NCBI GenBank assembly: GCA_016871495.1
Contig: VHDF01000019.1
Location: 1 to 64,000, forward strand
Direction: 5' to 3'
DNA: 64,000 bases
Source of the DNA: Verrucomicrobiota bacterium
Lineage (GTDB): Bacteria; Verrucomicrobiota; Verrucomicrobiia; Limisphaerales; VHDF01
Each line of letters starts with the position of its first letter. The stretch's first letter is position 1. The notes under the pieces were generated by a model. It was not told where the DNA came from and ran no database searches. It worked only from the letters and a program-made list of their open reading frames with translations. A program made the position numbers and the translations under genes. Below are positions 53,836-61,910 of the stretch, in pieces.

Positions 53836-55464
53836 TCAGGCTTGTTTTGCCTGGGAATTCGCAGCATCGATGTGAACCGCTTTGTAACCACCAATCGCTT
53901 TGAAATAAAGCATGATGCCAAGGTAGATCGCGGCCATGATGGCGGGAATGACTGAATCGGCCACGAGTGTGCGACGATCGCCCGAGATACTGGCGTCATG
54001 AACCTTCTTTTCGTCAGGGGATAGACGCTCCGAGGCTTTCGAAACGTCCCCTCCGCTCTTCTCGATCGCCTCGCGTTCTTTGGCAAGTTTCGTGGTGATC
54101 TCACCGAACTTCTTGCCATCCAGACCATAAATCTCATCAAAGGTTAGAAACTTGCTGGGGGTCTCCGCCTTGTAGGTATTGAAAACTGCGGCATCCGCCT
54201 TCTTCAAGTCCTCGCCCGTGAAACGATCTTTGGCATAACCCAGGCCTGGCGACCCAATCATGCCCGCCGAAAGCATCCCGATGCCGCCCATGATACTGAT
54301 AGCGACGGCACCTGTGCGTGGGAATCGATCCGAAGCCACCGCCAGCATCGTCGGCCAGAAAAACGTCTTGCCCACGGCATAAATACTAAGCGCCAACAAA
54401 GCGACCCCGAACGAGGTCATTCTGCTGGCCAGATTAAGCCCAACACAAGCCAGCACGGCGCAGACAAGGAGCAGTCCAATGGGCGATAATCCAAGACGCT
54501 TCTCGATGAAGTCGGCACAGAAGCGCAAGCTGAACATGATCGCCGAGGTCCACATAAACAAGTACTTGCCTTGCTCCGAAGTAAACAAGTTCCCCGTGAT
54601 ATTCTGAATCCAACCGTCGGTCCCAAGCTCCACGGCACCCACCAATGCGTGGGTAATGAACAACACGAACAACAGCATGGAGCCGAAGGAGAATCTCGTG
54701 ATGATCGCGACGACGATCAACATCGCCCCGGAGAGGCCGTAGGCCACACCGGCCGGCAGCTTGAGCGCGTTCTGGCAGAAAAGCGTGAGCAGGTAACACA
54801 CGATCAACGTGCCGATGAGTCCCACATCCTTAAACATCTCGCCCATGCTCAACCCCTTTTCCGAGGCTTCAGATTTGGGCATATGCTGGCCCAGGAACAT
54901 GATGCCGTAAATCAAAGTGGGGATCAGATAGAGCGAGAGCTGCAGCTGCCAACTCAATTTCATCTTGTCGTCAAGCACCCAACCCAGGGCGCTGCCGATG
55001 ACCAAACCCGCCGGCCAGCTGGCGTGGAGAATATTGAGATAATGGGTTCGTTTGTTTGGAAACAGAGTGGCTACCAAAGGATTGGCAACAGCTTCCAGAG
55101 TGCCGTTCGCATAGGCGAAAAGGAACATACCCCAGTAAAGTGCGTTGTAGGCGCCGGGACCCGATGCGGTGAAAGTGACCACCGCAGACAGGACATGGAG
55201 CGCGAAGGCGAGAATCACCAGCTTGCCGTATCCAAGTTTGTCGCAAATCACACCGCCGACGATGATCCCGAAACAGAACCCGGAAAAACCAGCGCCGTTG
55301 ATGGCCCCCAACTGGGTCGCGTTAAAACCATACTCACTTCCCCAATTGTCGATAATGCCGCCACGAATAGCAAAACCGACGCCGGCGGCGAGAATCGCCA
55401 TGAATCCTGCCCATAGCAGCCGCATCGCGTTGGGTGAGGCGACATTCTGATTCGAGTTGCTCAT
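53836..55464 (-). CDS. MFS transporter with large hydrophilic insert
   Basis: A 542-residue transporter with about twelve membrane helices. After helix 11 or so comes a hydrophilic insert of about 100 residues (from [18 protein letters not shown] to [11 protein letters not shown]), helical and charged, before the last helix. An insert of this kind occurs in some sugar/nucleoside carriers of this phylum. It follows the Gfo/Idh gene by 60 bases on the same strand and ends at a clear terminator, so the pair probably imports and oxidises one sugar. Confidence 0.85.
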   Translation of the reverse strand: MSNSNQNVASPNAMRLLWAGFMAILAAGVGFAIRGGIIDNWGSEYGFNATQLGAINGAGFSGFCFGIIVGGVICDKLGYGKLVILAFALHVLSAVVTFTASGPGAYNALYWGMFLFAYANGTLEAVANPLVATLFPNKRTHYLNILHASWPAGLVIGSALGWVLDDKMKLSWQLQLSLYLIPTLIYGIMFLGQHMPKSEASEKGLSMGEMFKDVGLIGTLIVCYLLTLFCQNALKLPAGVAYGLSGAMLIVVAIITRFSFGSMLLFVLFITHALVGAVELGTDGWIQNITGNLFTSEQGKYLFMWTSAIMFSLRFCADFIEKRLGLSPIGLLLVCAVLACVGLNLASRMTSFGVALLALSIYAVGKTFFWPTMLAVASDRFPRTGAVAISIMGGIGMLSAGMIGSPGLGYAKDRFTGEDLKKADAAVFNTYKAETPSKFLTFDEIYGLDGKKFGEITTKLAKEREAIEKSGGDVSKASERLSPDEKKVHDASISGDRRTLVADSVIPAIMAAIYLGIMLYFKAIGGYKAVHIDAANSQAKQA

Positions 55465-55524
55465 AAACTTTATGGTGTTGAGACGAGTGCCCCTTGAGGG
55501 GTGGGTTGGTTCGGATTTCGCGGA

Positions 55525-56649
55525 TTAAATGGTAAACGCGGGCAGCTTCACGATCGCTCCGCCTTTCAAGGCCGATTGATGGGCGCACAGCCCGACACAG
55601 GTCCAGTTGGCGGACTGCTTCGCATTCGGGAACGGATCGCGGCCCTCGGCCAGAGCCATGGCAAACTCATGGGCCAGGTGCGGGTGGCTTCCGCCGTGAC
55701 CGCTGCCCTGGGTAAAACTCAAGTGGGTCTTCTTCTTCGAGTCGTACACTCCCTGGGTCGTGTATTTCGCGATGCCCTTCGGAAGGCGCTTGGCGAAATC
55801 AGGGCACTTCACCGGGCTCGGAATCTTGGGCTCCGGCCGCTTGGCGGTATGGAGCACGAGCGGCTCGTGTTCGACGAGGGGCCATTCCACGGACTTTTTC
55901 GAACCGTAAACGTCAATGCTTTCTCGGTATTGCCTCGCGGTGTCGAACAAGGACCGGATGATCCGGGCGCTCACGTCCGAACCTCGGAATTTAATGTGCG
56001 CGGTCTCGATCGCGAAAGGAGAGCCGTATTCCTTGGCCAGTTCCTTGCGAATGGTTCCCGAACCGAAACAGCTCACGCATTCGGCGGGCTGCCCGATCAG
56101 GCCGGCCACCGGACCCACGCAATGGGTCGCGTACCACATGGGAGGCAGCCCCGGCCAGTAACTCGGCCATCCGTCCATGTCCTGCTGATGGCTGGCTTGC
56201 ACGAACTGCAGTTTTCCCAGATCGCCCTGGTCGAGCAGTTCCTTCATGAAGAGGTACTCGCGGCTGTAGACCACGGTTTCCATCATCATGTATTTCAAAC
56301 CCGTGCTCGCCGCCAGTGCCGTGATCTTCCGGCAATCCTCGATGTTGGTGGCCATCGGCACGGTGCATGCCACGTGCTTGCCCGCTTTCAACGCCGCGAT
56401 GGACATCCAGGCATGATCCGGAATCGGGGAGTTGATATGCACCGCGTCCACCGAGGGGTCCTTCAGCAACGCTTTAAAATCGTCGAAACGCCGCTCGACG
56501 CCAAAATAATCACCGACCGCGTCGAGCTTCTCCCGATTGCGCTGGCAGATGGCATAGCAATCGGTGTGGGGGTGCTTCTGCCAAATGGGGATGAACTCCA
56601 CACCAAAGCCTAGACCGACGATGGCGATGTTAAATCGTTGTTGGCTCAT
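55525..56649 (-). CDS. Cytoplasmic Gfo/Idh/MocA-family oxidoreductase
   Basis: A 374-residue NAD(P)-dependent dehydrogenase without an export signal. It has the Rossmann motif VGLGFGVEF near the start, the modified EKP-type segment CTVPMATNIEDC in place of EKPL, and a C-terminal GHGGSHPHLAHEFAMAL that supplies catalytic histidines. Loss of the Lys in EKP is unusual and could change the mechanism. It is the first gene of a pair with the MFS transporter. ATG 56649 matches the family start. Confidence 0.88.
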   Translation of the reverse strand: MSQQRFNIAIVGLGFGVEFIPIWQKHPHTDCYAICQRNREKLDAVGDYFGVERRFDDFKALLKDPSVDAVHINSPIPDHAWMSIAALKAGKHVACTVPMATNIEDCRKITALAASTGLKYMMMETVVYSREYLFMKELLDQGDLGKLQFVQASHQQDMDGWPSYWPGLPPMWYATHCVGPVAGLIGQPAECVSCFGSGTIRKELAKEYGSPFAIETAHIKFRGSDVSARIIRSLFDTARQYRESIDVYGSKKSVEWPLVEHEPLVLHTAKRPEPKIPSPVKCPDFAKRLPKGIAKYTTQGVYDSKKKTHLSFTQGSGHGGSHPHLAHEFAMALAEGRDPFPNAKQSANWTCVGLCAHQSALKGGAIVKLPAFTI

Positions 56650-56790
56650 GAATGTAAAACGTCGTTGCCCGGCCCCCATCGGATCAAGGCACGGCAATCC
56701 CGGTTTGGGGGAGGCGGCGCGGCAATGCGCGAATGACAAACGGTCCCCCCCGGGACTGTCAACGGAAAAGTGCCTTGCCGTGAACCCGAA

Positions 56791-56984
56791 GGTGCATCCA
56801 GAGGCTGTCGGTGACCGGGTTGTTGTGGTAACGCAGGCTGCCCAGCCTGCGGGGCGACGAAGAGAACCAGGCGCGTGGAGAGCAGGGAAGGGCCTCCTTC
56901 TTCACCCGCCGGGCGGACGGACCGTCGGCGATACGGCAGGCTGGGCAGCCTGCGGCACATGACAGAACGGCTTCGGGATGCACG
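56791..56984. mobile_element. Module B element with imperfect 10-bp direct repeats
   Basis: A unit from GGTGCATCCAGAGG to GGATGCACG. Direct repeats GTGAACCCGA (56780-56789) and GTGAACACGA (56985-56994) flank it with one mismatch. Internal hairpins GCAGGCT-GCCC-AGCCTGC and GCAGGCT-GGGC-AGCCTGC are clear. A further truncated start (GTGCATCC at 56997) follows. It shares nearly all its length with the right half of the 37.5 kb element. No coding frame; the gap 56650-57168 otherwise shows only the short repeat at 57011. Confidence 0.7.
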
Positions 56985-57010
56985 GTGAACACGACGGTGC
57001 ATCCAGAGGC

Positions 57011-57063
57011 CAATCCCGATACGTGTTCATCCAAAATCAGCGGTCTAAAACTTCCGGATCCGG
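57011..57063. repeat. Short repeat shared with 33630-33682
   Basis: Second copy of the roughly 53-base repeat, about 100 bases before the trxB start in a divergent promoter gap. Conservation of sequence and position relative to genes in both places suggests either a mobile fragment or a regulatory sequence. Confidence 0.55.
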
Positions 57064-57168
57064 GGAGGAGGGAGGCGCGCCGCTCCTGGCGGAGGCGCCG
57101 CGGGATCTGCTAAACTTGAAGAGGCGCTTGCCTTCAACGCGCTGGAGTTTCAATCTTCGCCCCTTCGT

Positions 57169-58095
57169 ATGGAAAACATCGCCATCATCGGCACCGGCTG
57201 CGCGGGGTTGACGGCCGCGCTTTACACAGCTCGGGCAAACTTGAATCCAGTTGTGTATGCCGGCCTGATGCCAGGTGGCTTGCTGACGACCACCAGCATC
57301 GTGGAGAATTTTCCAGGCTTTCCCGAGGGCATCGACGGCTTCGAGCTGATGAGCCGGATGCAACGCCAGGCTGAACGGTTCGGCGCCCGCATCCAGTACG
57401 GCACCGTCGAAGCGGTGGAATTGGGACGCCAACCTTTCGTCCTGACCGTCGATGGCGAGCGGGTCGAAGCGAAGTCGCTCATCATTGCCAGCGGCGCCGG
57501 TCATCGTCATCTGGGATTGGAGAGCGAACGTCTGCTCGAGAAGAAGGGCGTGACCTATTGCGCGACGTGTGATGGCGCCCTCCCGATGTTCCGCCATCAA
57601 CCGCTCGTGGTGGTGGGTGGAGGCGATTCCGCCTGCGAGGAAGCGACATACCTGACGCGTTTCGCCTCCGTCGTTTACTTGGTTCACCGGCGCGACTCCC
57701 TGCGCGCATCGCGGATCATGGCCGAACGGACGCTGGCCCATCCCAAGATCAAACCGGTGTGGGATTCGGTGGTTGCGGACGTTCTGGACGTGGCAAAAGA
57801 TCAGGTTACCGGAGTGCGGCTGAAGCATTTGAAGTCCGGGGCGGAATCGACGCTGGACTGCGCCGGCGTGTTTGTGGCCATCGGGCATGTGCCGAACACG
57901 GAGATTTTCAAGGGCCAGTTGGAACTGGACGAGAACGGCTACGTCAAGATGCGGGAAGGCTCGCGCACCAGCGTCGAGGGCGTTTTCGTGGCCGGAGACT
58001 GCGCGGATCACGTTTACCGCCAGGCCATCACGGCGGCCGGCATGGGTTGCGCGGCCGCGATCGACGCGGAACGGTATCTGGCCGCCCTGGCGTGA
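57169..58095 (+). CDS. trxB: Thioredoxin reductase
   Basis: A 308-residue flavoprotein that reduces thioredoxin with NADPH. The FAD motif GTGCAGLTAALYTARANL is at about 7-24, the redox-active CATCDGA near 130, the NADPH motif GGGDSACEEATYL near 146, and the late GVFVAGDC. All required residues are present and the length is typical. hisB follows by 34 bases on the same strand; the roles are not linked. Confidence 0.96.
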   Translation: MENIAIIGTGCAGLTAALYTARANLNPVVYAGLMPGGLLTTTSIVENFPGFPEGIDGFELMSRMQRQAERFGARIQYGTVEAVELGRQPFVLTVDGERVEAKSLIIASGAGHRHLGLESERLLEKKGVTYCATCDGALPMFRHQPLVVVGGGDSACEEATYLTRFASVVYLVHRRDSLRASRIMAERTLAHPKIKPVWDSVVADVLDVAKDQVTGVRLKHLKSGAESTLDCAGVFVAIGHVPNTEIFKGQLELDENGYVKMREGSRTSVEGVFVAGDCADHVYRQAITAAGMGCAAAIDAERYLAALA

Positions 58096-58129
58096 GTTTC
58101 ACTTTCGGACTTTCGTTGCCCCACCGCCC

Positions 58130-58807
58130 ATGGCTGCCAAGAAACAAATCGAACGTCTCGCGGCGATCGAACGGATCACGGGCGAAACTTCCATCCGGAT
58201 TCGATTGAATCTGGACGGCAAGGGTCGTTCAACCATCTCCACACGCATCCCGTTTTTCGATCACATGCTGACGCTGTTTGCAAAGCATGCCACGATCGAT
58301 CTGCAACTGGAGTGCCGCGGGGACATCGAGGTGGATGCTCACCACACGGTGGAGGATTGTGGCATCGCCCTGGGGCAGGCCTTTCTTCAGGCGTTGGGCG
58401 ACAAGAAGGGAGTACGGCGTTACGGGGCGGGTTTCGATCCGCGAAACCCTTTTACCGGCGAGTCTTATGTGCCGATGGACGAGTGCCTGGCCAGGGCGGT
58501 GGTGGACTTTTGCGGTCGACCGACCCTGATCTGGCGGGGTCTGGACGCTTACCGCATGAAGCGGCTGACGAGGGCGGAAAGGACCCAGGATATGTCTTCC
58601 GCGTTTCGCTTCGGGCTGGCCAAGGAGTTTTTCCAGGGATTTGCCAATGAAGGCCGGTGCGCCGTGCATCTGGAGCTCTTGTATGGTGATGAACCGCACC
58701 ATGTTGTAGAAGCTTTATTCAAAGCCCTCGCGAGAGCGGTCGATTTCGCCTGCCAGCGCGACCCGAGGATTGACGGGATGATTCCCAGCACCAAAGGCAG
58801 GTTATGA
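58130..58807 (+). CDS. hisB: Imidazoleglycerol-phosphate dehydratase
   Basis: A 225-residue histidine biosynthesis enzyme. Metal-binding histidines are visible in FFDHMLTLFAKHA and AHHTVEDCGIALGQA, repeated later as DEPHHVVEALFKALARA. Compared with the usual 195-200 residues there is an insert of about ten residues (FDPRNPFTGE) before the catalytic YVPMDECLARA. No other his gene is near. It ends 38 bases before the sigma factor gene. Confidence 0.95.
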   Translation: MAAKKQIERLAAIERITGETSIRIRLNLDGKGRSTISTRIPFFDHMLTLFAKHATIDLQLECRGDIEVDAHHTVEDCGIALGQAFLQALGDKKGVRRYGAGFDPRNPFTGESYVPMDECLARAVVDFCGRPTLIWRGLDAYRMKRLTRAERTQDMSSAFRFGLAKEFFQGFANEGRCAVHLELLYGDEPHHVVEALFKALARAVDFACQRDPRIDGMIPSTKGRL

Positions 58808-58809
58808 AT

Positions 58810-58826
58810 GGGGGGTGAATACCCCC
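58810..58826 (+). promoter_or_regulatory. Hairpin between hisB and the sigma gene
   Basis: GGGGGT-GAAT-ACCCCC forms an exact 6-base-pair stem two bases after the hisB stop. There is no T run, so it is probably not a strong terminator. It may protect or separate the two messages. Confidence 0.35.
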
Positions 58827-58845
58827 GGTCCTCGTCCCGTCGAAT

Positions 58846-59451
58846 ATGCCGCAGAAGGTCGATTACGCTACGGTGGACGACGCAGCCTTGGTCGCGGCGG
58901 CGAAGGAAGGCGACATGAGGGCCTTCGAGGAATTGGTGTCGCGCCATCGTGAGAAGATTTATTCCCGGGCCTACAGCATGCTGCGGAACGAGGAGGAGGC
59001 GATCGATCTTTCGCAGGAAGCGTGGGTCAAGGCATGGCAGAGGCTGAGCCAGTTCCAGGGCGAATCCAGTTTTGCCACTTGGATGACCCGGATCACAATC
59101 AACCTTTGCCTGGACGAGCTGAGGAAGCAGAAACGCACGCGCTCCGAGTCGATGGACCAGATGGAAGAAGAGTCTGGCGGAATTGACCGTCATCTGCCCA
59201 TAATGACCGTGAACCCGACCGAAGGAATGGAGCGCGAGGAATTGCGCCGTCAAATCGACACGGCCATGGGACAGTTGTCTCACGAACATCGCACCGTGCT
59301 CATCTTGCACGAATTTGAAGAGTTGGAATACAAGCAGATCGCGCAGCGGATGGACTGCTCCCTCGGGACAGTCATGTCGCGCCTGTTCTACGCCCGGCGC
59401 CGCCTGGCCGGACTGCTGGACGCTTTGAAGAAAGAACGGAAATCCCCATGA
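58846..59451 (+). CDS. ECF-family RNA polymerase sigma factor
   Basis: A 201-residue group 4 sigma factor. Region 2 (about 22-95) has FEELVSRHREKIYSRAYSML, ID.SQEAWVKAWQRL and FATWMTRITINLCLDELRKQ. Region 4 (about 138-190) has LSHEHRTVLILHEFEELEYK and the helix-turn-helix YKQIAQRMDCSLGTVMSRL. It directs transcription of a small regulon in answer to an envelope or stress signal. The next gene, overlapping by ATGA, is a likely membrane anti-sigma factor. Confidence 0.93.
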   Translation: MPQKVDYATVDDAALVAAAKEGDMRAFEELVSRHREKIYSRAYSMLRNEEEAIDLSQEAWVKAWQRLSQFQGESSFATWMTRITINLCLDELRKQKRTRSESMDQMEEESGGIDRHLPIMTVNPTEGMEREELRRQIDTAMGQLSHEHRTVLILHEFEELEYKQIAQRMDCSLGTVMSRLFYARRRLAGLLDALKKERKSP

Positions 59452-59933
59452 ATGATCCGGTGCTTAAGATTCAAGCTCTGACCGACGGTGAGTTGGACCC
59501 GTCCTCCGCCGCCGCTTTGGAACGGTCGTTGGACGCGCGGTCGCGCGAGCTTCGCGACCAATTGCTCTCGCTCAAGACCGCGCTGCGGGGCAACGAACGG
59601 GTCCACCCACTCCCCGTCAGTGCGGACTTTTACTGGCAGGGCATCGAGCGGCGAATCTTGCAGGAGGAGCGCCAGCGGCAGCCGGCTCCGGCCGCCGAAA
59701 CCCTGCCCTTCCCGATATTTTTGATTCGCCGAGTTCTGCCGGTTTTGGGCACGCTGGCACTGGTGCTGGCCATTTCCATGACCCTTTGGTTGCCGATGCG
59801 CGGCGAACGCGTCGCGAGCCTGGGGACGAATCATGATATTGAAAACACGTCCGAGGACATTTCCACCATGTCGTTTCGTTCGGAGTCCGAAGGCATCACA
59901 GTCGTATGGGTAGCCGCCCGTGATTTCGAATGA
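59448..59933 (+). CDS. Putative membrane anti-sigma factor
   Basis: A 161-residue protein: an N-terminal cytoplasmic part (about 1-85) starting NDPVLKIQALTDGELDPSSA, as in zinc-free anti-sigma domains, then one membrane segment (about 92-113) and a periplasmic tail with no known fold. Anti-sigma factors of this form hold the sigma at the membrane. No HxxxCxxC zinc motif is present. It overlaps both neighbours by ATGA, so all three genes should be co-translated. The role is inferred from layout. Confidence 0.7.
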   Translation: MNDPVLKIQALTDGELDPSSAAALERSLDARSRELRDQLLSLKTALRGNERVHPLPVSADFYWQGIERRILQEERQRQPAPAAETLPFPIFLIRRVLPVLGTLALVLAISMTLWLPMRGERVASLGTNHDIENTSEDISTMSFRSESEGITVVWVAARDFE

Positions 59934-60457
59934 AGGCGGTTGATCAAGTCTCCATGCGCACGGTTGCTTCTTATTCTTTACGATCCTGGTTCACCGTCTG
60001 GCTTGCCTGGGCCGCGTGGCTCTCCACCGCGCATCCGGCGGCCGCCGCAACGCTGGTGGCGGGTCCCGCGGAGCCGATCCGGCTGCAGGCCCGCTTGGTG
60101 TGGGGAACCAACGGCGAAAAGCCGCCCAAGAACGATCTCACCGAACTCAACGACAAGCTCCAAGCCAAGCTGCGGGGCGTGTTCAAATGGAAGAACTACT
60201 TTCAGTGCCACAACGAAAAATTCGAAGTGGCAGGCACCGCGACCAAGCGAGTCAAACTCAGTGACCAATGCGAGATCGAAGTCGAGAACCAGGGCGGGTC
60301 CTGGGTCGAGGTGAAGCTCTACGGTCAGGGCAAGCTGGTGGTGAAGAAGCGCCAAATGTTGACGCCGGGTGAATTACTCGTCCTGGCCGGCGACGGCAAA
60401 GATGACACCGCTTGGTTCGTCGTGCTTTCACTCGACGCCAAAGGCAAGAACTCTTAG
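59930..60457 (+). CDS. Secreted protein of the sigma operon, unknown function
   Basis: A 175-residue protein with a signal-like segment (about 9-40), then a compact beta-rich domain holding two cysteines (YFQCHNEKF and LSDQCEIEV) that could form a disulfide. The ATGA overlap suggests start 59930; ATG 59954 (MRTVASYSLRS) would place the signal at the very end of the leader. It may sense or modulate the signal for the upstream sigma/anti-sigma pair. No family is recognised. Confidence 0.65.
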   Translation: MKAVDQVSMRTVASYSLRSWFTVWLAWAAWLSTAHPAAAATLVAGPAEPIRLQARLVWGTNGEKPPKNDLTELNDKLQAKLRGVFKWKNYFQCHNEKFEVAGTATKRVKLSDQCEIEVENQGGSWVEVKLYGQGKLVVKKRQMLTPGELLVLAGDGKDDTAWFVVLSLDAKGKNS

Positions 60458-60466
60458 GCCTTTCCC

Positions 60467-61495
60467 ATGCATGCCGCACCGGCATCGTCAGCTCCGACGC
60501 CCGCCCGCGAGGGACCCGGAGTGCGTCCCGGCCCGAATCTCAAGGGACCCTCCTCCGATCCGTTGACAAGGGAGATCCGGGAGCTGAAGCGCCAACTGAA
60601 CGCGGTCATCCTGGCCCACAATTATCAAGTGTCCGAGATTCAGGACGTCGCGGATTTTGTCGGAGATTCGCTGGGACTTTCACAACAAGCCGCGAAAACG
60701 CCCGCCGAAGTCATCGTCTTCTGCGGCGTGCATTTCATGGCGGAGACGGCTAAGATCCTGAATCCACACAAGACCGTGCTCCTGCCGGATCTCGAAGCGG
60801 GATGCTCGCTTGAGGCGAGCTGTCCGGCCGATTCATTGGCGGCTCTCCAAGCCCGCAATCCGAATTTTTACACCATCGCCTACATCAACTGCAGCGCCGC
60901 GGTGAAGGCGTTGAGCGACGTCATTTGCACGAGCGGCAACGCGGTTCGCATCGTGGAAAGAGCCCCTCGCGATCACGATTTGCTTTTCGTGCCCGATGAA
61001 AACCTGGGCGCCTGGGTCATGGAACAGACCGGGCGGCCGATGACGCTTTGGAAGGGCAACTGCTACGTTCATGTGGAATTCACCCACGCCAGCATCAGCC
61101 GCATCCGGCGTGACCATCCCGCAGCGCCCCTGGTCGCGCATCCGGAATGCACCCGCGCCGTGCGATTGCTGGCCGACGTCGTGTGCTCGACGGAGAAGAT
61201 GGTGGATTATTGCCGGCACAGCCCGGCTGCTTCCATCATCGTCGCCACGGAAGCGGGAATGCTGCACCGGTTGCAAAAGGAGTGCCCGGACAAGTCGTTC
61301 ATTCCCGCTCCCACGGACCATTGCCGCTGCAACGAGTGCCGGTTCATGAAGATGAACACGCTGGAAAAGCTTCGCGATTGCATGCGGAACGGGGCTCCGG
61401 AAGTTCGATTGAACCCGGACGTTTTGCAGCGCGCCCGCGCACCCATCGACCGCATGCTGGAGTGGTCCGCCGTCCCGCTGGCGAATGCGGGTTGA
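60467..61495 (+). CDS. nadA: Quinolinate synthase
   Basis: A 342-residue iron-sulfur enzyme of NAD synthesis that condenses iminoaspartate with dihydroxyacetone phosphate. Family segments: AHNYQVSEIQDVADFVGDSL, FCGVHFMAETAKILNP, LEAGCSLEASCP, and VVCSTEKMV. The 4Fe-4S cysteines are probably Cys in LEAGCSL, VVCST and a late CRCNECRFMK. The chain has a Pro/Ala-rich leader before the domain. nadB and nadC are not nearby. The Rieske gene starts before its stop. Confidence 0.95.
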   Translation: MHAAPASSAPTPAREGPGVRPGPNLKGPSSDPLTREIRELKRQLNAVILAHNYQVSEIQDVADFVGDSLGLSQQAAKTPAEVIVFCGVHFMAETAKILNPHKTVLLPDLEAGCSLEASCPADSLAALQARNPNFYTIAYINCSAAVKALSDVICTSGNAVRIVERAPRDHDLLFVPDENLGAWVMEQTGRPMTLWKGNCYVHVEFTHASISRIRRDHPAAPLVAHPECTRAVRLLADVVCSTEKMVDYCRHSPAASIIVATEAGMLHRLQKECPDKSFIPAPTDHCRCNECRFMKMNTLEKLRDCMRNGAPEVRLNPDVLQRARAPIDRMLEWSAVPLANAG

Positions 61496-61871
61496 TTGCG
61501 TGTCTGCGCCTGCGACGCCATCCCCGGCTCGCCGGATCCGCGTGGCGGACTCGGCGGAAGCGCACCCCGGTCGCACGGTCGCGTTCGAGTTCGAAGTGGC
61601 GGGACGTTTGCGGGCCGGATTTGCCGCGTGCCACGAAGGCCGCTGGGTGGCTTACGAAAACGAATGCCGCCACATCCCGCTCACCCTCGATTACGGGGAC
61701 CAACGATTTTTCACCGCCGACGAAAAGTTTTTCATCTGCCAGACGCATTCGGCCCTCTACGATCCCTTCACCGGGCTTTGCGTGCGAGGACCCTGTGAAG
61801 GCGACCGCTTGAAACCGTTGCGCGTGGATGCCGAAGCCGATGGATTATGGTTGCAGATTCCTGAAAACTAA
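61485..61871 (+). CDS. Small Rieske 2Fe-2S protein
   Basis: A 128-residue soluble ferredoxin-like protein. Rieske ligands CRH (in NECRHIPLTL) and CQTH (in FICQTHSALYDPFTGLC) lie about 28 residues apart, longer than the common 16-18 spacing, with the following Pro-loop intact. It likely passes electrons to an oxygenase or another redox enzyme that is not in the window. It overlaps nadA by 11 bases; use as a NadA partner is untested speculation. Confidence 0.8.
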   Translation: MRVDCVSAPATPSPARRIRVADSAEAHPGRTVAFEFEVAGRLRAGFAACHEGRWVAYENECRHIPLTLDYGDQRFFTADEKFFICQTHSALYDPFTGLCVRGPCEGDRLKPLRVDAEADGLWLQIPEN

Positions 61872-61910
61872 GGCCGGGATCGGCAGCATGTTTTTCTCCC
61901 TCATGCGTTC

